Of a DNA stretch of 64,000 bases, positions 16,543 to 25,594 are shown piece after piece; position 1 is the first letter of the stretch; every line of letters starts with the position of its first letter. Under the pieces are notes generated by a model that had not been told where the DNA came from, did not search any database, and saw only the letters and a program-made list of their open reading frames with translations. The position numbers and the translations under genes are program-made. Origin of the DNA: Rossellomorea sp036867415 (GTDB taxonomy: Bacteria; Bacillota; Bacilli; Bacillales; Bacillaceae_B); NCBI RefSeq assembly GCF_036867415.1, contig NZ_JBAJHU010000013.1, forward strand, positions 1 to 64,000. Reading direction: 5' to 3'.

Positions 16543-17505
16543 TTAATGAATGATAAAAGAAGAGGGATCGACCCATTCAATTTCCTGGACCGACTTTAGA
16601 TCTTCGACCAATTTGAACAGGGCGTCATCTTTTTTCTTCGCTTCAATCATGCAGTCAATCTGGTCGACGGAACCCCTGATTCCTTTTAGGAAATCCATGA
16701 ACATCGAGGGTTCTATGTAATCAGCGTGCGCCTTGTAATCCCTATCAGAACGCGGACTGGAAATATGCATTTTCACAGGCAGCGGCGACTGGCTCCACGT
16801 CGATACGATTCGTTCCCAATCCGACTGCCAATCCTTTTCATGATAGGCAAGATGATGATGATAATCGAACACTTGAGGAATGCCAAGTTTTTCACAAAGA
16901 TATAAAGCATCCGAGGCACTAAATACAGTATCATCATTCTCGATTATGATCATTTCCTGAAGAGGTGCCGGCGTGAGCCCCCAATTATGGATAAACTGTT
17001 CAAGCGCCTTTTCTTTATCATCATAAGCTCCGCCAATATGTAAAACACATCGATGAACCGGGTCGATTCCCATTCCTTTAAGCAAGTCCCTGTGCATTTT
17101 GAGCGTATTGAAGGTATTTTTGAGAATGTCCACGTCACTGGTATTCAGAAGGACAAAATGATCCGGATGGAAATCAACCCGCATTGGATGAGCGAGTAAA
17201 TATTCTTTAATATGCTGCAGTTCGGCTTTAAGCGGCGAGATGAAATCCCACCCTTTCAATTCAGGGTGATTGGCAAGAGGAATCAGCTTGGAGCTGAACC
17301 GAAAAAAGTGGATGTCATGAAGTACATTATGCTTCAGCAGCCGCAGGCAATTTTCAAGATTGGAACGGGCAATCCGCTCAAGCCTGGCAATCGCCGCTTC
17401 CCTGTCCTTTATCGCGGAAAACTGCTTGAACGTCATAGTCTGGGAAGGCGATGCATTTTGAAGGTTCATGCTCATGGCAACGTATCCGAGTCTGATGAGA
17501 GTCAT
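16543..17505 (-). CDS. uvsE: UV DNA damage endonuclease
   Basis: A 320-residue TIM-barrel endonuclease of the UvdE/UvsE family, which nicks 5' of UV photoproducts independently of UvrABC. Family signatures include the N-terminal IRLGYVAMSMNL, the metal-ligand stretches MRVDFHPDHFVLLN, IIENDD and FDYHHHLAYH, and MHISSPR near the C terminus. AAAGGAG lies 12 nt before the ATG. It stands alone between a terminator and the NERD gene. Confidence 0.93.
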   Translation of the reverse strand: MTLIRLGYVAMSMNLQNASPSQTMTFKQFSAIKDREAAIARLERIARSNLENCLRLLKHNVLHDIHFFRFSSKLIPLANHPELKGWDFISPLKAELQHIKEYLLAHPMRVDFHPDHFVLLNTSDVDILKNTFNTLKMHRDLLKGMGIDPVHRCVLHIGGAYDDKEKALEQFIHNWGLTPAPLQEMIIIENDDTVFSASDALYLCEKLGIPQVFDYHHHLAYHEKDWQSDWERIVSTWSQSPLPVKMHISSPRSDRDYKAHADYIEPSMFMDFLKGIRGSVDQIDCMIEAKKKDDALFKLVEDLKSVQEIEWVDPSSFIIH

Positions 17506-17567
17506 ATTGGGTTGAGGCTCCTTTTTTTGTGGTTAGTATGTGCGGGGATGGGTGGAAAATGCAGATT

Positions 17568-18533
17568 CTATTTATAATAATAAATGCCCTTGCCTGATCC
17601 TGAGGATTTTAAGTTTAGGGATTTAAGCATATAGGTTGCTGTGTTCCGGGAAGGGATATGAAGAAATTCCCTTAGGGTTCTGTTTGTAATACGGTCATCC
17701 ATGAGTAAAAAGTAATCGTCAAGAGCTTGAATATGTGCCGTTTTTGATTTATAGGAACACTGAAAACACGTCCAATAATTACTTATCCGAGTTAGTGGGG
17801 AAACATTATTACAACGTTCACATAGTACACCTGTTAATATTTCATTCCTAGTCAAGCCGTAAATATCAAGAATATTTGAAAGTAGTACAGAGTGTTTCTT
17901 TAATAACATCTTCTTAAGTTTCTGGACTTCTTTACTGGTCATAACTTCATTATTATATTTATTGTTTAATGTTGTAACATACTGAAGAATATTTTGGGAA
18001 TGAATTATTTTGGTGTATTGAGAATGTGGCGCCGGCCTCATTGTGTAGTCGATTGTTGTTTGGGGATTGCTTATTACTACGAGGAATTCGATCGAAGTAG
18101 TTTGAAACCCATGTTGAGAAAGCCATTTTTTAAACAGAAGTGTTGATTTTTCCACCTGGGAAATAGGGTCTATGAAACCTTCTTGAGTATCATTAAGTAT
18201 GCGTGTACACTGTCTTATTTGAGGATCAATTCTTATGATACCAGCCAAGTTTTTCACTTCGATTATGACAATATAACAAGTAGTGATTATTAAGGTATCA
18301 ATTTGAAAGTACTGTGAACCGACTTGCAATCTAATGTTATGGAAAATGGAGTATTTTTTGTCTTCCAGGTAACCAAGATGATAATCTACAGTCTTTTCCC
18401 CCTTGTATCCAGCTGCAATATTCTTTAAATCTGACTCCACGCGAGGTCTCACCTCGTGATTTTTCCTAATTCTCTTTAATAACGCATTGTTTTGATGAAT
18501 TCTTATCGGAAATTCTCTTTCTTTTACAGCCAA
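17568..18533 (-). CDS. NERD-domain (nuclease-related) protein
   Basis: A protein of about 321 residues. The NERD domain spans roughly residues 45-160: AGYKGEKTVDYHLGYL, then FQIDTLIITTCYIVIIEVKN with the D...E.K pattern of restriction-endonuclease folds. The C-terminal part has a CxxC...CxxC zinc ribbon (CERC, CFQC) and a terminal region of unknown function. I chose the TTG at 18533 because AAGGAG stands about 8 nt before it and the product then starts like other NERD proteins. Function is unknown. The gene is visibly more AT-rich than its neighbours, hinting at acquisition. Confidence 0.82.
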   Translation of the reverse strand: MAVKEREFPIRIHQNNALLKRIRKNHEVRPRVESDLKNIAAGYKGEKTVDYHLGYLEDKKYSIFHNIRLQVGSQYFQIDTLIITTCYIVIIEVKNLAGIIRIDPQIRQCTRILNDTQEGFIDPISQVEKSTLLFKKWLSQHGFQTTSIEFLVVISNPQTTIDYTMRPAPHSQYTKIIHSQNILQYVTTLNNKYNNEVMTSKEVQKLKKMLLKKHSVLLSNILDIYGLTRNEILTGVLCERCNNVSPLTRISNYWTCFQCSYKSKTAHIQALDDYFLLMDDRITNRTLREFLHIPSRNTATYMLKSLNLKSSGSGKGIYYYK

Positions 18534-18623
18534 GCTATCACTCCTTATATTTTTACTATTTAATAAGTTCGGCTTAAGGAGCAAAAAACCTTTATTATTA
18601 GGATAATTTTATTGACCGAAGAT

Positions 18624-18713
18624 TTATGCTGACTTTTCTGGATATATGCTGAATTATTGCGATTTATGCTGACAAATTTGATTTTATGCTGACGAATTTT
18701 AATATATGCTGAC
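18624..18713. repeat. Five direct repeats of TATGCTGA with exact 20-bp period
   Basis: TATGCTGA occurs at 18625, 18645, 18665, 18685 and 18705, each exactly 20 bp apart and usually followed by C. The 10-11 bases between cores differ. The array lies about 90-180 bp upstream of the NERD start, between it and the cshA terminator. No gene is visible in this 282-bp gap. Confidence 0.85.
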
Positions 18714-18765
18714 TTTGATAATAAATGGAAATTATTGCACCTCCCCGGCCAAACCGCCGCCTAAA

Positions 18766-18802
18766 CAAAAAAACACGACAACCCCCAAAAGGTCATCGTG
18801 TT
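18766..18802 (-). terminator. Terminator after cshA
   Basis: On the minus strand AACACGATGACC pairs with GGTTGTCGTGTT, followed by a run of T. It begins 14 bp after the cshA stop. Confidence 0.88.
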
Positions 18803-18815
18803 CCACTAAATACGT

Positions 18816-20324
18816 TTAGTTATTGTTATATGACTTGCGTCGGCCGGAAGATTGTGGTCTGCCGCCGCCTCGACGGTCGCCTCCGCGTGATGATCCACCG
18901 CGTGAACCGCCGCCGCGCGGGCCGCCGCTTCCACCGCGTCCGCCGCCTTTGCCGCTGCGGGATCCGCCTTTGTAGCCGCCGCGGTTACCACCGCCGCCTC
19001 TTGATGGCAATGGACGCTCTTCAGTAATGTCTACTGGAGTTGTATCCGGTTCTTTTGTCAATACACGGATCGCCGCTGCTACTGCTTGAACAGGATCTTG
19101 ATCTCCAAGGAACTCTTCAGCTAATTGATAATAATCTTTAATATCATTTTCTTTTGCTGCTTCGGCTAATTTTTCTAGAGCCAGGCGTTGTTGACCTTCT
19201 AGGGCTTCGTTTAAGCTAGGTGGCTTAAGGGCCGTCATTTTCTTCTTCGTTGTTTGTTCAACGATTTTCAGGTAACCCATTTCTCTTGGTGTTACAAACG
19301 TGATGGACATACCTTTCTTACCTGCACGACCTGTACGTCCGATACGGTGAACGTAGCTTTCAGGATCTTGAGGAATATCAAAGTTATAAACATGCGTTAC
19401 ACCAGAAATGTCTAATCCACGAGCAGCAACGTCTGTTGCGATCAGGATATCGATACGGCCTTCTTTGAATTTCTTAAGAACCGTCATACGACGGGCTTGA
19501 GAAAGATCTCCGTGGATTCCTTCAGCCAGGTAGCCTCGGATGCTAAGAGCTCTTGCCAATTCATCTACTCTACGTTTTGTACGACCGAACACGATCGCAA
19601 GCTCTGGTGATTGAACGTCGATTAAACGGGAAAGAGTATCGAATTTTTCTTTTTCACTTACTTTTGTGAAGAATTGTTCGATGTTCGAAACCGTTACTTC
19701 TTTTGATTTCACCTTGATTACTTCCGGATCTGTCATGAAACGTTCAGCTATGCGGCGGATCGGATCCGGCATTGTTGCAGAGAATAGAAGTGTCTGTCTT
19801 GTGCTTGGAACGGTTTCAAGGATGCTTTCAATGTCATCGATGAAGCCCATGTTCAGCATTTCGTCCGCTTCGTCGAGTACCAGTGTTTCAACGTTATCAA
19901 GCTTCAGCGTGCGGCGCTTGATGTGGTCAAGTAAACGTCCCGGTGTACCAACGATGATATGCGGGTTCTTTTTCATCGCGCGGATTTGGCGCTGGATATC
20001 CTGTCCGCCGTATACAGACAATACGCGTGCACGCTTATCTGAACCGATGCGGTATAATTCTTCCGAAACCTGAATTGCAAGCTCACGGGTAGGAGCGATT
20101 ACAAGAGCCTGAACGTTCGGGTTCTTCATATCGATCTTCTCGATCATCGGGATACCAAATGCTGTCGTTTTACCTGTTCCGGTTTGTGCCTGGCCGATGA
20201 TGTCCTTGCCTTCCAGACCTGCTGGAATTGTACTTGCCTGGATTGGGGTTGCTTCTTCAAAGCCCATACGTTTAACTGATTTCAACGTTGATGCGCTTAA
20301 ATTTAAATCTGAAAACTTTGTCAA
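18816..20324 (-). CDS. cshA: DEAD-box RNA helicase CshA
   Basis: A 502-residue DEAD-box helicase with Q motif (FEEATPIQ), Walker A AQTGTGKT, PTRELA, DEAD box VLDEADEML, SAT (LLFSATMP) and HRIGRTGRAGKKG. A Gly/Arg-rich low-complexity tail covers about the last 60 residues. CshA works in ribosome assembly and mRNA turnover with the RNA degradosome, especially in the cold. The start is TTG, with AAGGAG 11 nt upstream; a weak start on a long leader is compatible with post-transcriptional control. murF and ddl lie upstream, as in B. subtilis. Confidence 0.97.
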   Translation of the reverse strand: MTKFSDLNLSASTLKSVKRMGFEEATPIQASTIPAGLEGKDIIGQAQTGTGKTTAFGIPMIEKIDMKNPNVQALVIAPTRELAIQVSEELYRIGSDKRARVLSVYGGQDIQRQIRAMKKNPHIIVGTPGRLLDHIKRRTLKLDNVETLVLDEADEMLNMGFIDDIESILETVPSTRQTLLFSATMPDPIRRIAERFMTDPEVIKVKSKEVTVSNIEQFFTKVSEKEKFDTLSRLIDVQSPELAIVFGRTKRRVDELARALSIRGYLAEGIHGDLSQARRMTVLKKFKEGRIDILIATDVAARGLDISGVTHVYNFDIPQDPESYVHRIGRTGRAGKKGMSITFVTPREMGYLKIVEQTTKKKMTALKPPSLNEALEGQQRLALEKLAEAAKENDIKDYYQLAEEFLGDQDPVQAVAAAIRVLTKEPDTTPVDITEERPLPSRGGGGNRGGYKGGSRSGKGGGRGGSGGPRGGGSRGGSSRGGDRRGGGRPQSSGRRKSYNNN

Positions 20325-20495
20325 TGCTATTCATTCTCCTTTTGATTTACATCTTTTATAACTAATCAAATGTGCTGATTATATTTTTAAATCGGAACGA
20401 AATCTTACACACCGAAAGACTTCGGTATCTAATCTAAAATCGTCTATGCGAGATGTTTATTTTTAAATTATAGTGCAATCCATTGGAATGTTTGC
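20325..20495 (-). promoter_or_regulatory. cshA promoter and long leader
   Basis: On the minus strand a TATAAT (20467-20472) within TGCACTATAAT suggests a promoter, though its -35 is poor. The leader would then be about 135 nt, AT-rich, with one clear hairpin CCGAAGTCTTTCGG. Long leaders are common in cold-regulated mRNAs. Confidence 0.45.
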
Positions 20496-20553
20496 TGCTA
20501 TGTGTATTACATCTTATTGTAAGGTGTGCTGCGGATTTTGCAAGGTTCTATGC

Positions 20554-20583
20554 AAAAAAATACACTCTTCTAAATTGAAGAGC
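20554..20583 (-). terminator. Terminator after the esterase gene
   Basis: On the minus strand GCTCTTC-AATTTA-GAAGAGT is followed by GTAT7. It is 84 bp past the esterase stop. Confidence 0.78.
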
Positions 20584-20666
20584 TGACACGTCCAACAAAT
20601 AGAACAATGTTGTAGTTATGTTACCACTTATGAAGATGAATTTCAATCTATTGTAAAATAGTCGCT

Positions 20667-21356
20667 CTATTCACTCTGCAAAAAATGGTAGATCTCTCCA
20701 AATAATTCGTGATTATCTTCACTATGACATATTAAATGAGCTGCTTTCGAGGAAAAATATAGGTTTTTTTCTTCAGATGAAATGGTCTCATATATATATT
20801 TTGCACTTCTTGGCGGGACTATTCCATCATTTTCGCCTTGAGCAATAAATGTTGGGATCCGTACGTTTTTCAGGATTGGACGAGCAACACGAACGACCTT
20901 TTTGAACTCGTATGCAGAAAGGAACGGGGTATTCGATACTTTATATTTATATCGATTGTAAAGCTCGTTTTCAAGAATTTTCCCCTGCAGCCCTTCCTTA
21001 ATTAAATTCCCAATATCTTTTGTAAGCTGTTTGAAATTTAAATAGTAGACAGCCGCACTCAATAAGACAAGTTTGTCCACATTGTATTTGACAGACAGGT
21101 AGGAGGCAATCAGACCGCCCATGGAAAATCCAATGACATAGACAATGTCACATGTCGATATAAGGTGCTTCAATTCTTCCTCTGCATGCTCGATCCATTC
21201 GGCATGTTTGATCCCTTTTAAAGAAAGGGTTTCCCCATGACCTGGAAGAGTAGGCACGATGATTTCCCACTCGGTCTTTTCACTCAAATACTCTGCCAGA
21301 GGCTCCACTTCATAAGGACCGCCTGTGAATCCATGAATAAGTAAACATCCAATCAT
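20667..21356 (-). CDS. Alpha/beta hydrolase, carboxylesterase type
   Basis: A protein of about 229 residues resembling small Bacillus/Geobacillus carboxylesterases. The oxyanion-hole HGFTGGPYE is at the N terminus, the nucleophile in GFSMGGL, an acid in GENDGIVP and the histidine in KAAHLICHS. It probably hydrolyses short acyl esters; the natural substrate is unknown. I chose the ATG at 21356, which has GGGG 7 nt upstream, over the in-frame GTG at 21368. Confidence 0.85.
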   Translation of the reverse strand: MIGCLLIHGFTGGPYEVEPLAEYLSEKTEWEIIVPTLPGHGETLSLKGIKHAEWIEHAEEELKHLISTCDIVYVIGFSMGGLIASYLSVKYNVDKLVLLSAAVYYLNFKQLTKDIGNLIKEGLQGKILENELYNRYKYKVSNTPFLSAYEFKKVVRVARPILKNVRIPTFIAQGENDGIVPPRSAKYIYETISSEEKNLYFSSKAAHLICHSEDNHELFGEIYHFLQSE

Positions 21357-21492
21357 TATGATCCCCACTTACTTGAAGTCTGATTTCTCTTTATGAGAAG
21401 AGGAACTGCTAATAAGAAGAGGGAGATTGGCCCCCCTCTTCCTGCCCATTCTCATTCTGTACACTTATTTAACATTCTAACCGCTGTCCTGC

Positions 21493-22866
21493 TTAAGACA
21501 ATGCATCAATGACTTCTTCCAGCTTCATTCCCCTGGAAGCTTTGAACAGTATCAGTTCTCCGCCATGTGTGTAGTCTTTCAACTTTTGGGCAAGTTCATT
21601 CTTATCCTGGAAAGCGTGAACATTTTCAAGTGAAAATCTTTCGAGTGCACCTTTTGCGATGAATTTCCCAAGCTCGCCGTAAGTATAGACGCGCTGGATC
21701 TTCTCGGGGTCGATCATTCTTCCGATTTCAAGGTGGAACTCCTCTTCGTTGTCACCAAGCTCAAGCATATCTCCCAGTACAAGCATTTTGGTGTTGAACC
21801 CTTCAAGTTCTGAAACAAGCCGGACCGCTGCTTTCATGGAAGTGGGACTTGCGTTATAGGCATCGTTGATGATTTTCTCGCCTTTTTGTCCTTCTGTCAT
21901 TTCCATCCGCATCCCGGTAAGCTTTAGCGAATTCAGTCCTTTCTTCATCTCTTCGACTGTGACACCAAATTCTTTGGCAATCAAAATGGCGGCCAGGGCA
22001 TTATGGATATTGTGCTGCCCCAGTACAGGAAGGAAGAATGCTTCTCCTTCATAACATGAGGTTTCAAACCGGCTTCCCTCATTGTTCATATCGATTTTCA
22101 CTGGGTAAATGGTATTCGCTTCGCTTCGTCCGAACGTTTCCACATGGTTAAGAGATAAGTCCTTTACCTGTTCCTTCAACAGGGGCTCGTCTCCGTAGTA
22201 GGCGAATAATCCGCCTTCTTTTAATCCCTGGACGATTTCAAGCTTGGCTTTTGTGATGCCTTCACGCGACCCAAGATCCTGAAGATGTGATTCTCCGATA
22301 TTTGTAATGATCGCTGCATCGGGCTGGGAGATCTCAGATAATAATTCAATTTCACCGAACCCGCTCATTCCCATTTCTAACACAGCCACTTCTGCGTCAT
22401 GCGGGAGCGCCAGGATAGTTAATGGCAGACCGATATGGTTATTGTAGTTTCCTTGTGTCTTATGAACATTGTATTTTGTGCCCAGCAGACTGGCGACCAT
22501 ATCCTTGGTCGTTGTCTTTCCGTTACTGCCTGTGATGCCGACCACTTTCAGATCAAGCTGATGGCGGTATTGATTTGCCAGTGACTGCAGCGCAAGCAGC
22601 GGGTCGTCTACGACCAGGACAGGGATATCTTCAGGAGGATTCGGAACGTTTTTATCCCAGAGAGCTGCAGATGCTCCCTTTTCAACCGCCTGTCTTACGA
22701 ATCGGTGACCGTCCACATTTTCACCTTTGAAAGGGACAAATAAGTTTCCTTTTTCGATTTTACGTGTGTCAATGCTTACGCCCTTTATGATAAGGTCTTC
22801 AAATTGAGCAAGGTCATTTTGGACATGAAGCATTTCACACGTTTCTTTTAAACTCTTTTCAAACAT
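21493..22866 (-). CDS. murF: UDP-MurNAc-tripeptide--D-Ala-D-Ala ligase
   Basis: A 457-residue Mur ligase that adds D-Ala-D-Ala to the UDP-MurNAc-tripeptide in the cytoplasm. The ATP loop is GITGSNGKTTTKDM, the central domain has NYNNHIGLPLT and EMGMSGFGEIE, and the C-terminal domain has INDAYNASPTSMKAA. AAAGGAG lies before the ATG. It follows ddl by 109 bp, and part of a palindromic repeat lies between them. Confidence 0.97.
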   Translation of the reverse strand: MFEKSLKETCEMLHVQNDLAQFEDLIIKGVSIDTRKIEKGNLFVPFKGENVDGHRFVRQAVEKGASAALWDKNVPNPPEDIPVLVVDDPLLALQSLANQYRHQLDLKVVGITGSNGKTTTKDMVASLLGTKYNVHKTQGNYNNHIGLPLTILALPHDAEVAVLEMGMSGFGEIELLSEISQPDAAIITNIGESHLQDLGSREGITKAKLEIVQGLKEGGLFAYYGDEPLLKEQVKDLSLNHVETFGRSEANTIYPVKIDMNNEGSRFETSCYEGEAFFLPVLGQHNIHNALAAILIAKEFGVTVEEMKKGLNSLKLTGMRMEMTEGQKGEKIINDAYNASPTSMKAAVRLVSELEGFNTKMLVLGDMLELGDNEEEFHLEIGRMIDPEKIQRVYTYGELGKFIAKGALERFSLENVHAFQDKNELAQKLKDYTHGGELILFKASRGMKLEEVIDALS

Positions 22867-22894
22867 TTTCTTTCTCCTTTACGGGTTACTATAA

Positions 22895-22926
22895 GAAAAG
22901 CGGAAGGGCTTTGACAAAGAGGCGGG
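22895..22926. repeat. Fragment of the palindromic intergenic repeat
   Basis: GAAAAGCGGAAGGGCTTTG matches the left edge of copy 3 at 1645, but the central hairpin is missing. The following GGGACTG...CAGTCCC inverted repeat may be a replacement or a weak terminator for ddl. Confidence 0.55.
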
Positions 22927-22975
22927 ACTGCTAGTAGATGATCATCCTCCAGTCAGTCCCTTCCTAGTTCAGTTA

Positions 22976-24055
22976 TTACATCGTATGTTTGATTGTCTGT
23001 TTTTCTTCATAGCGCTCCAACCCGAGCTCGACTAATTTCCCGATCAGTGTCGGATAGTCGACGCCTGTATGTTTCCACAGCAGCGGGAACATACTGAATG
23101 GCGTGAAGCCCGGCATTGTATTCACTTCGTTCATGTAAATCCGCCCGTCTTCAGTCAGGAAGAAATCTGCACGGACCAGACCGGAGCAGTCAAGGGCCTT
23201 GAAGGATTGAATCGCGATCTCTTTCATGTTGGCGTATGTTTCCTGATCGACCTCTGCAGGGATGATGAGTGCCGTATCGCCGTCTTCATATTTTGCCTTA
23301 TAATCATAGAAATCCTTCTTCGGAACGATTTCACCTGCAACAGAGCATTCAGGCTGATCGTTTCCCAGCACTCCCAGTTCAATTTCGCGCGCCTTTACGC
23401 CTTCTTCAATGATGATCTTGCGGTCGAATTGGAATGCTTCATTGAATGCCGCCGCCAACTCATCACGGGATGTACATTTACTGATTCCAACGGATGAACC
23501 AAGGTTCGCCGGTTTTACGAAACATGGATATCCGATTTCCTCTTCCACTTGTTTATATGCATTCTCAGGGTTTCCTTTCCACGTGCTGCGGATGAACCAA
23601 GTGTAATTCACTTGAGGGATCCCCGCCTGTGCGAAAAGATTCTTCATGATCACTTTATCCATTCCTGCTGATGACGCAAGGACACCATTCCCCACATAAG
23701 GAAGGTTCAGTAATTCAAGCATCCCTTGAACGGTTCCGTCTTCTCCATTAGGACCGTGAAGCAGCGGAAAGATCATATCGTATCCTTCACTTTCTTTGGA
23801 TTCAGCTGGAGTGATTGCCGTGCTTAACGCGTTGGGAGAAATCTCTTCCCCGTTATTGAATTGCAATGCTTTTACATCGTCAACAGGAGCATCAAGCTGG
23901 GGGCCTTTGACCCACCGGCCCTCTGTTGAGATGAATACAGGGTGAATTTCATATTTATTTAAGTCTAAGGCTCCGATGACAGCCTTAGCTGTTTGCAAGG
24001 ATACGTTATGTTCGGCTGACTTGCCGCCGTACAATAAACAAAGCTTGGTTTTCAT
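22976..24055 (-). CDS. ddl: D-alanine--D-alanine ligase
   Basis: A 359-residue ATP-grasp enzyme joining two D-Ala. LLYGGKSAEHNVS opens the N-terminal domain, PLLHGPNGEDGTVQG is the substrate loop, FVKPANLGSSVGISK the ATP-grasp loop, and MNEVNTMPGFTPFSMFP carries the metal ligands and product loop. TTGGAGGT precedes the ATG. It works directly before MurF and after Alr. Confidence 0.97.
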   Translation of the reverse strand: MKTKLCLLYGGKSAEHNVSLQTAKAVIGALDLNKYEIHPVFISTEGRWVKGPQLDAPVDDVKALQFNNGEEISPNALSTAITPAESKESEGYDMIFPLLHGPNGEDGTVQGMLELLNLPYVGNGVLASSAGMDKVIMKNLFAQAGIPQVNYTWFIRSTWKGNPENAYKQVEEEIGYPCFVKPANLGSSVGISKCTSRDELAAAFNEAFQFDRKIIIEEGVKAREIELGVLGNDQPECSVAGEIVPKKDFYDYKAKYEDGDTALIIPAEVDQETYANMKEIAIQSFKALDCSGLVRADFFLTEDGRIYMNEVNTMPGFTPFSMFPLLWKHTGVDYPTLIGKLVELGLERYEEKQTIKHTM

Positions 24056-24360
24056 GTATGAGTACCTCCAATATTAACAATAGATGTTTCTATTTTATCA
24101 CTTTCAACTAAAAGGGAAAGAATGATTAGTTGGAAAAATAAAATCACCACCATTGTCCTTGATTCAACAGCTCTTTCCCGTTGGAGTTCCGTCTTTATAT
24201 ATGTATGTTTACCCAGCCTGGTCCCGCTACAGGGTTATGGGCTTTATTTTATCTGAATACACTTAAGATTCCGCCTTTTCAATTTCCTCTTAAAATATTC
24301 TTCTCCCGGGTGTATAATCCTCCTATCGAAAACAATTGTACATTCAAGGAGGACATCAAG
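24056..24360. other. Divergent intergenic region between ddl and the symporter
   Basis: A 305-bp gap between divergent genes. A TATAAT at 24313-24318 reads toward the symporter but its -35 (TTAAAA) is weak. The upstream in-frame extension of the symporter reading frame has no ribosome site. I see no gene or further signal. Confidence 0.4.
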
Positions 24361-25548
24361 ATGAGAAAGCTTGGTTTACTGCCTAAGATCCTGTTGGGGA
24401 TTGCGTTAGGTATAGTGATTGGTTCAATTGCACCAGAATGGGTCGTGAAATTATTCGCTACGTTTAATGGACTTTTCGGTAATTTCCTTGGGTTCGCGAT
24501 CCCATTGATTATCATAGGATTCATTGCACCTGGAATCGGTTCGATGGGAAAAGGGGCAGGAAAACTCCTGGGACTGACCACAGGGCTTGCTTACGGGTCC
24601 ACAGTTCTTGCGGGACTGCTGACATATTCCGTCGCTAAGAGTATTTACCCTTCCCTATTGGCAAATCAAACTTCTCAATCATTTGAAAATCCTGAAGAAG
24701 CTCTCTTAAAAGGGTTCTTCACGGTGGACATGCCTCCTGTCATGGGAGTAATGACGGCGCTCCTGATCGCCTTCACTATCGGACTTGGAATGGCTGCAAT
24801 CAAAGGCGGCTCCCTCCAAAAAGGAATGGATGAATTCAGGCAGATCGTTGAATTGGTCATTGAGAAAATCATCATCCCGCTGCTTCCTGTTCATATTCTG
24901 GGGATATTCGCGAATATGACTCAGGGCGGACAAGTCAGTGCGATCATGTCTGTGTTTGCGAAAGTGTTTGTGATGATTATCTTATTGCATGTGATTTTCC
25001 TGGCCTTCCAATACACGGCGGCCGGTACGATGCGCAAACAAAATCCGTTCGTGATGATGAAGGGCATGCTGCCTGCTTACTTTACTGCATTGGGTACACA
25101 GTCATCCGCTTCAACCATCCCGGTAACATTGGAACGCACTAAGAAACTTGGAGTGAAAGAACGCATTTCTGACTTCTCCGTTCCGTTGCTGGCTACGATC
25201 CACTTATCCGGGAGCACGATTACGCTTGTGAGCTGTGCAATGGCGGTTATGTTCATTCAGGGCGAAGCTTTGTCATTCACTCAGTTATTCCCATTCATCC
25301 TGATGCTCGGGATCACCATGATTGCAGCACCCGGGGTTCCGGGCGGCGCGGTAATGGCTGCACTCGGTTTGCTTGAATCGATGTTAGGATTCGGTCCTAC
25401 GATGACTTCCCTCATGATCGCTCTCTACCTGGCACAGGACAGCTTTGGAACTGCCTGCAATGTCACTGGTGACGGAGCCATCACGTCCATCGTCGACAAG
25501 CTGACAAATAAGAAAAAAGCTGCTGTCTCAAGTGCAAAAGCTAGCTGA
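24361..25548 (+). CDS. Dicarboxylate/amino acid:cation symporter (DAACS family)
   Basis: A 395-residue membrane carrier of the glutamate-transporter fold. The first re-entrant hairpin has QSSASTIPVTLERTKKLGV (serine-rich) and the second APGVPGGAVMAALGLLESMLG. The last substrate-binding helix has DSFGTACNVTGDGAI, where a D replaces or flanks the usual R/D specificity positions. Substrate (glutamate, aspartate, serine or C4-dicarboxylate) cannot be settled. CAAGGAGGACATCAAG gives a strong start. A terminator follows. Confidence 0.88.
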   Translation: MRKLGLLPKILLGIALGIVIGSIAPEWVVKLFATFNGLFGNFLGFAIPLIIIGFIAPGIGSMGKGAGKLLGLTTGLAYGSTVLAGLLTYSVAKSIYPSLLANQTSQSFENPEEALLKGFFTVDMPPVMGVMTALLIAFTIGLGMAAIKGGSLQKGMDEFRQIVELVIEKIIIPLLPVHILGIFANMTQGGQVSAIMSVFAKVFVMIILLHVIFLAFQYTAAGTMRKQNPFVMMKGMLPAYFTALGTQSSASTIPVTLERTKKLGVKERISDFSVPLLATIHLSGSTITLVSCAMAVMFIQGEALSFTQLFPFILMLGITMIAAPGVPGGAVMAALGLLESMLGFGPTMTSLMIALYLAQDSFGTACNVTGDGAITSIVDKLTNKKKAAVSSAKAS

Positions 25549-25554
25549 TACCGA

Positions 25555-25590
25555 AGACCCGACCTGCTTTTTAGCGGATCGGGTCTTGTT
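25555..25590 (+). terminator. Terminator between symporter and rbsK
   Basis: AGACCCGA and TCGGGTCT pair with further inner pairing around a T-rich loop, followed by TGTTT. It ends the symporter transcript; rbsK converges on it. Confidence 0.78.
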
Positions 25591-25594
25591 TATT

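Noticed and set aside
18625..18713. CRISPR array
   Set aside because: The conserved core is only about 8-10 bp and the variable part about 10 bp, far below CRISPR repeat and spacer sizes, and no cas gene is present.
18725..19027. 100-codon arginine-rich plus-strand frame
   Set aside because: It is the antisense of the Gly/Arg-rich tail of CshA, and its arginine bias is a by-product of that repeat.
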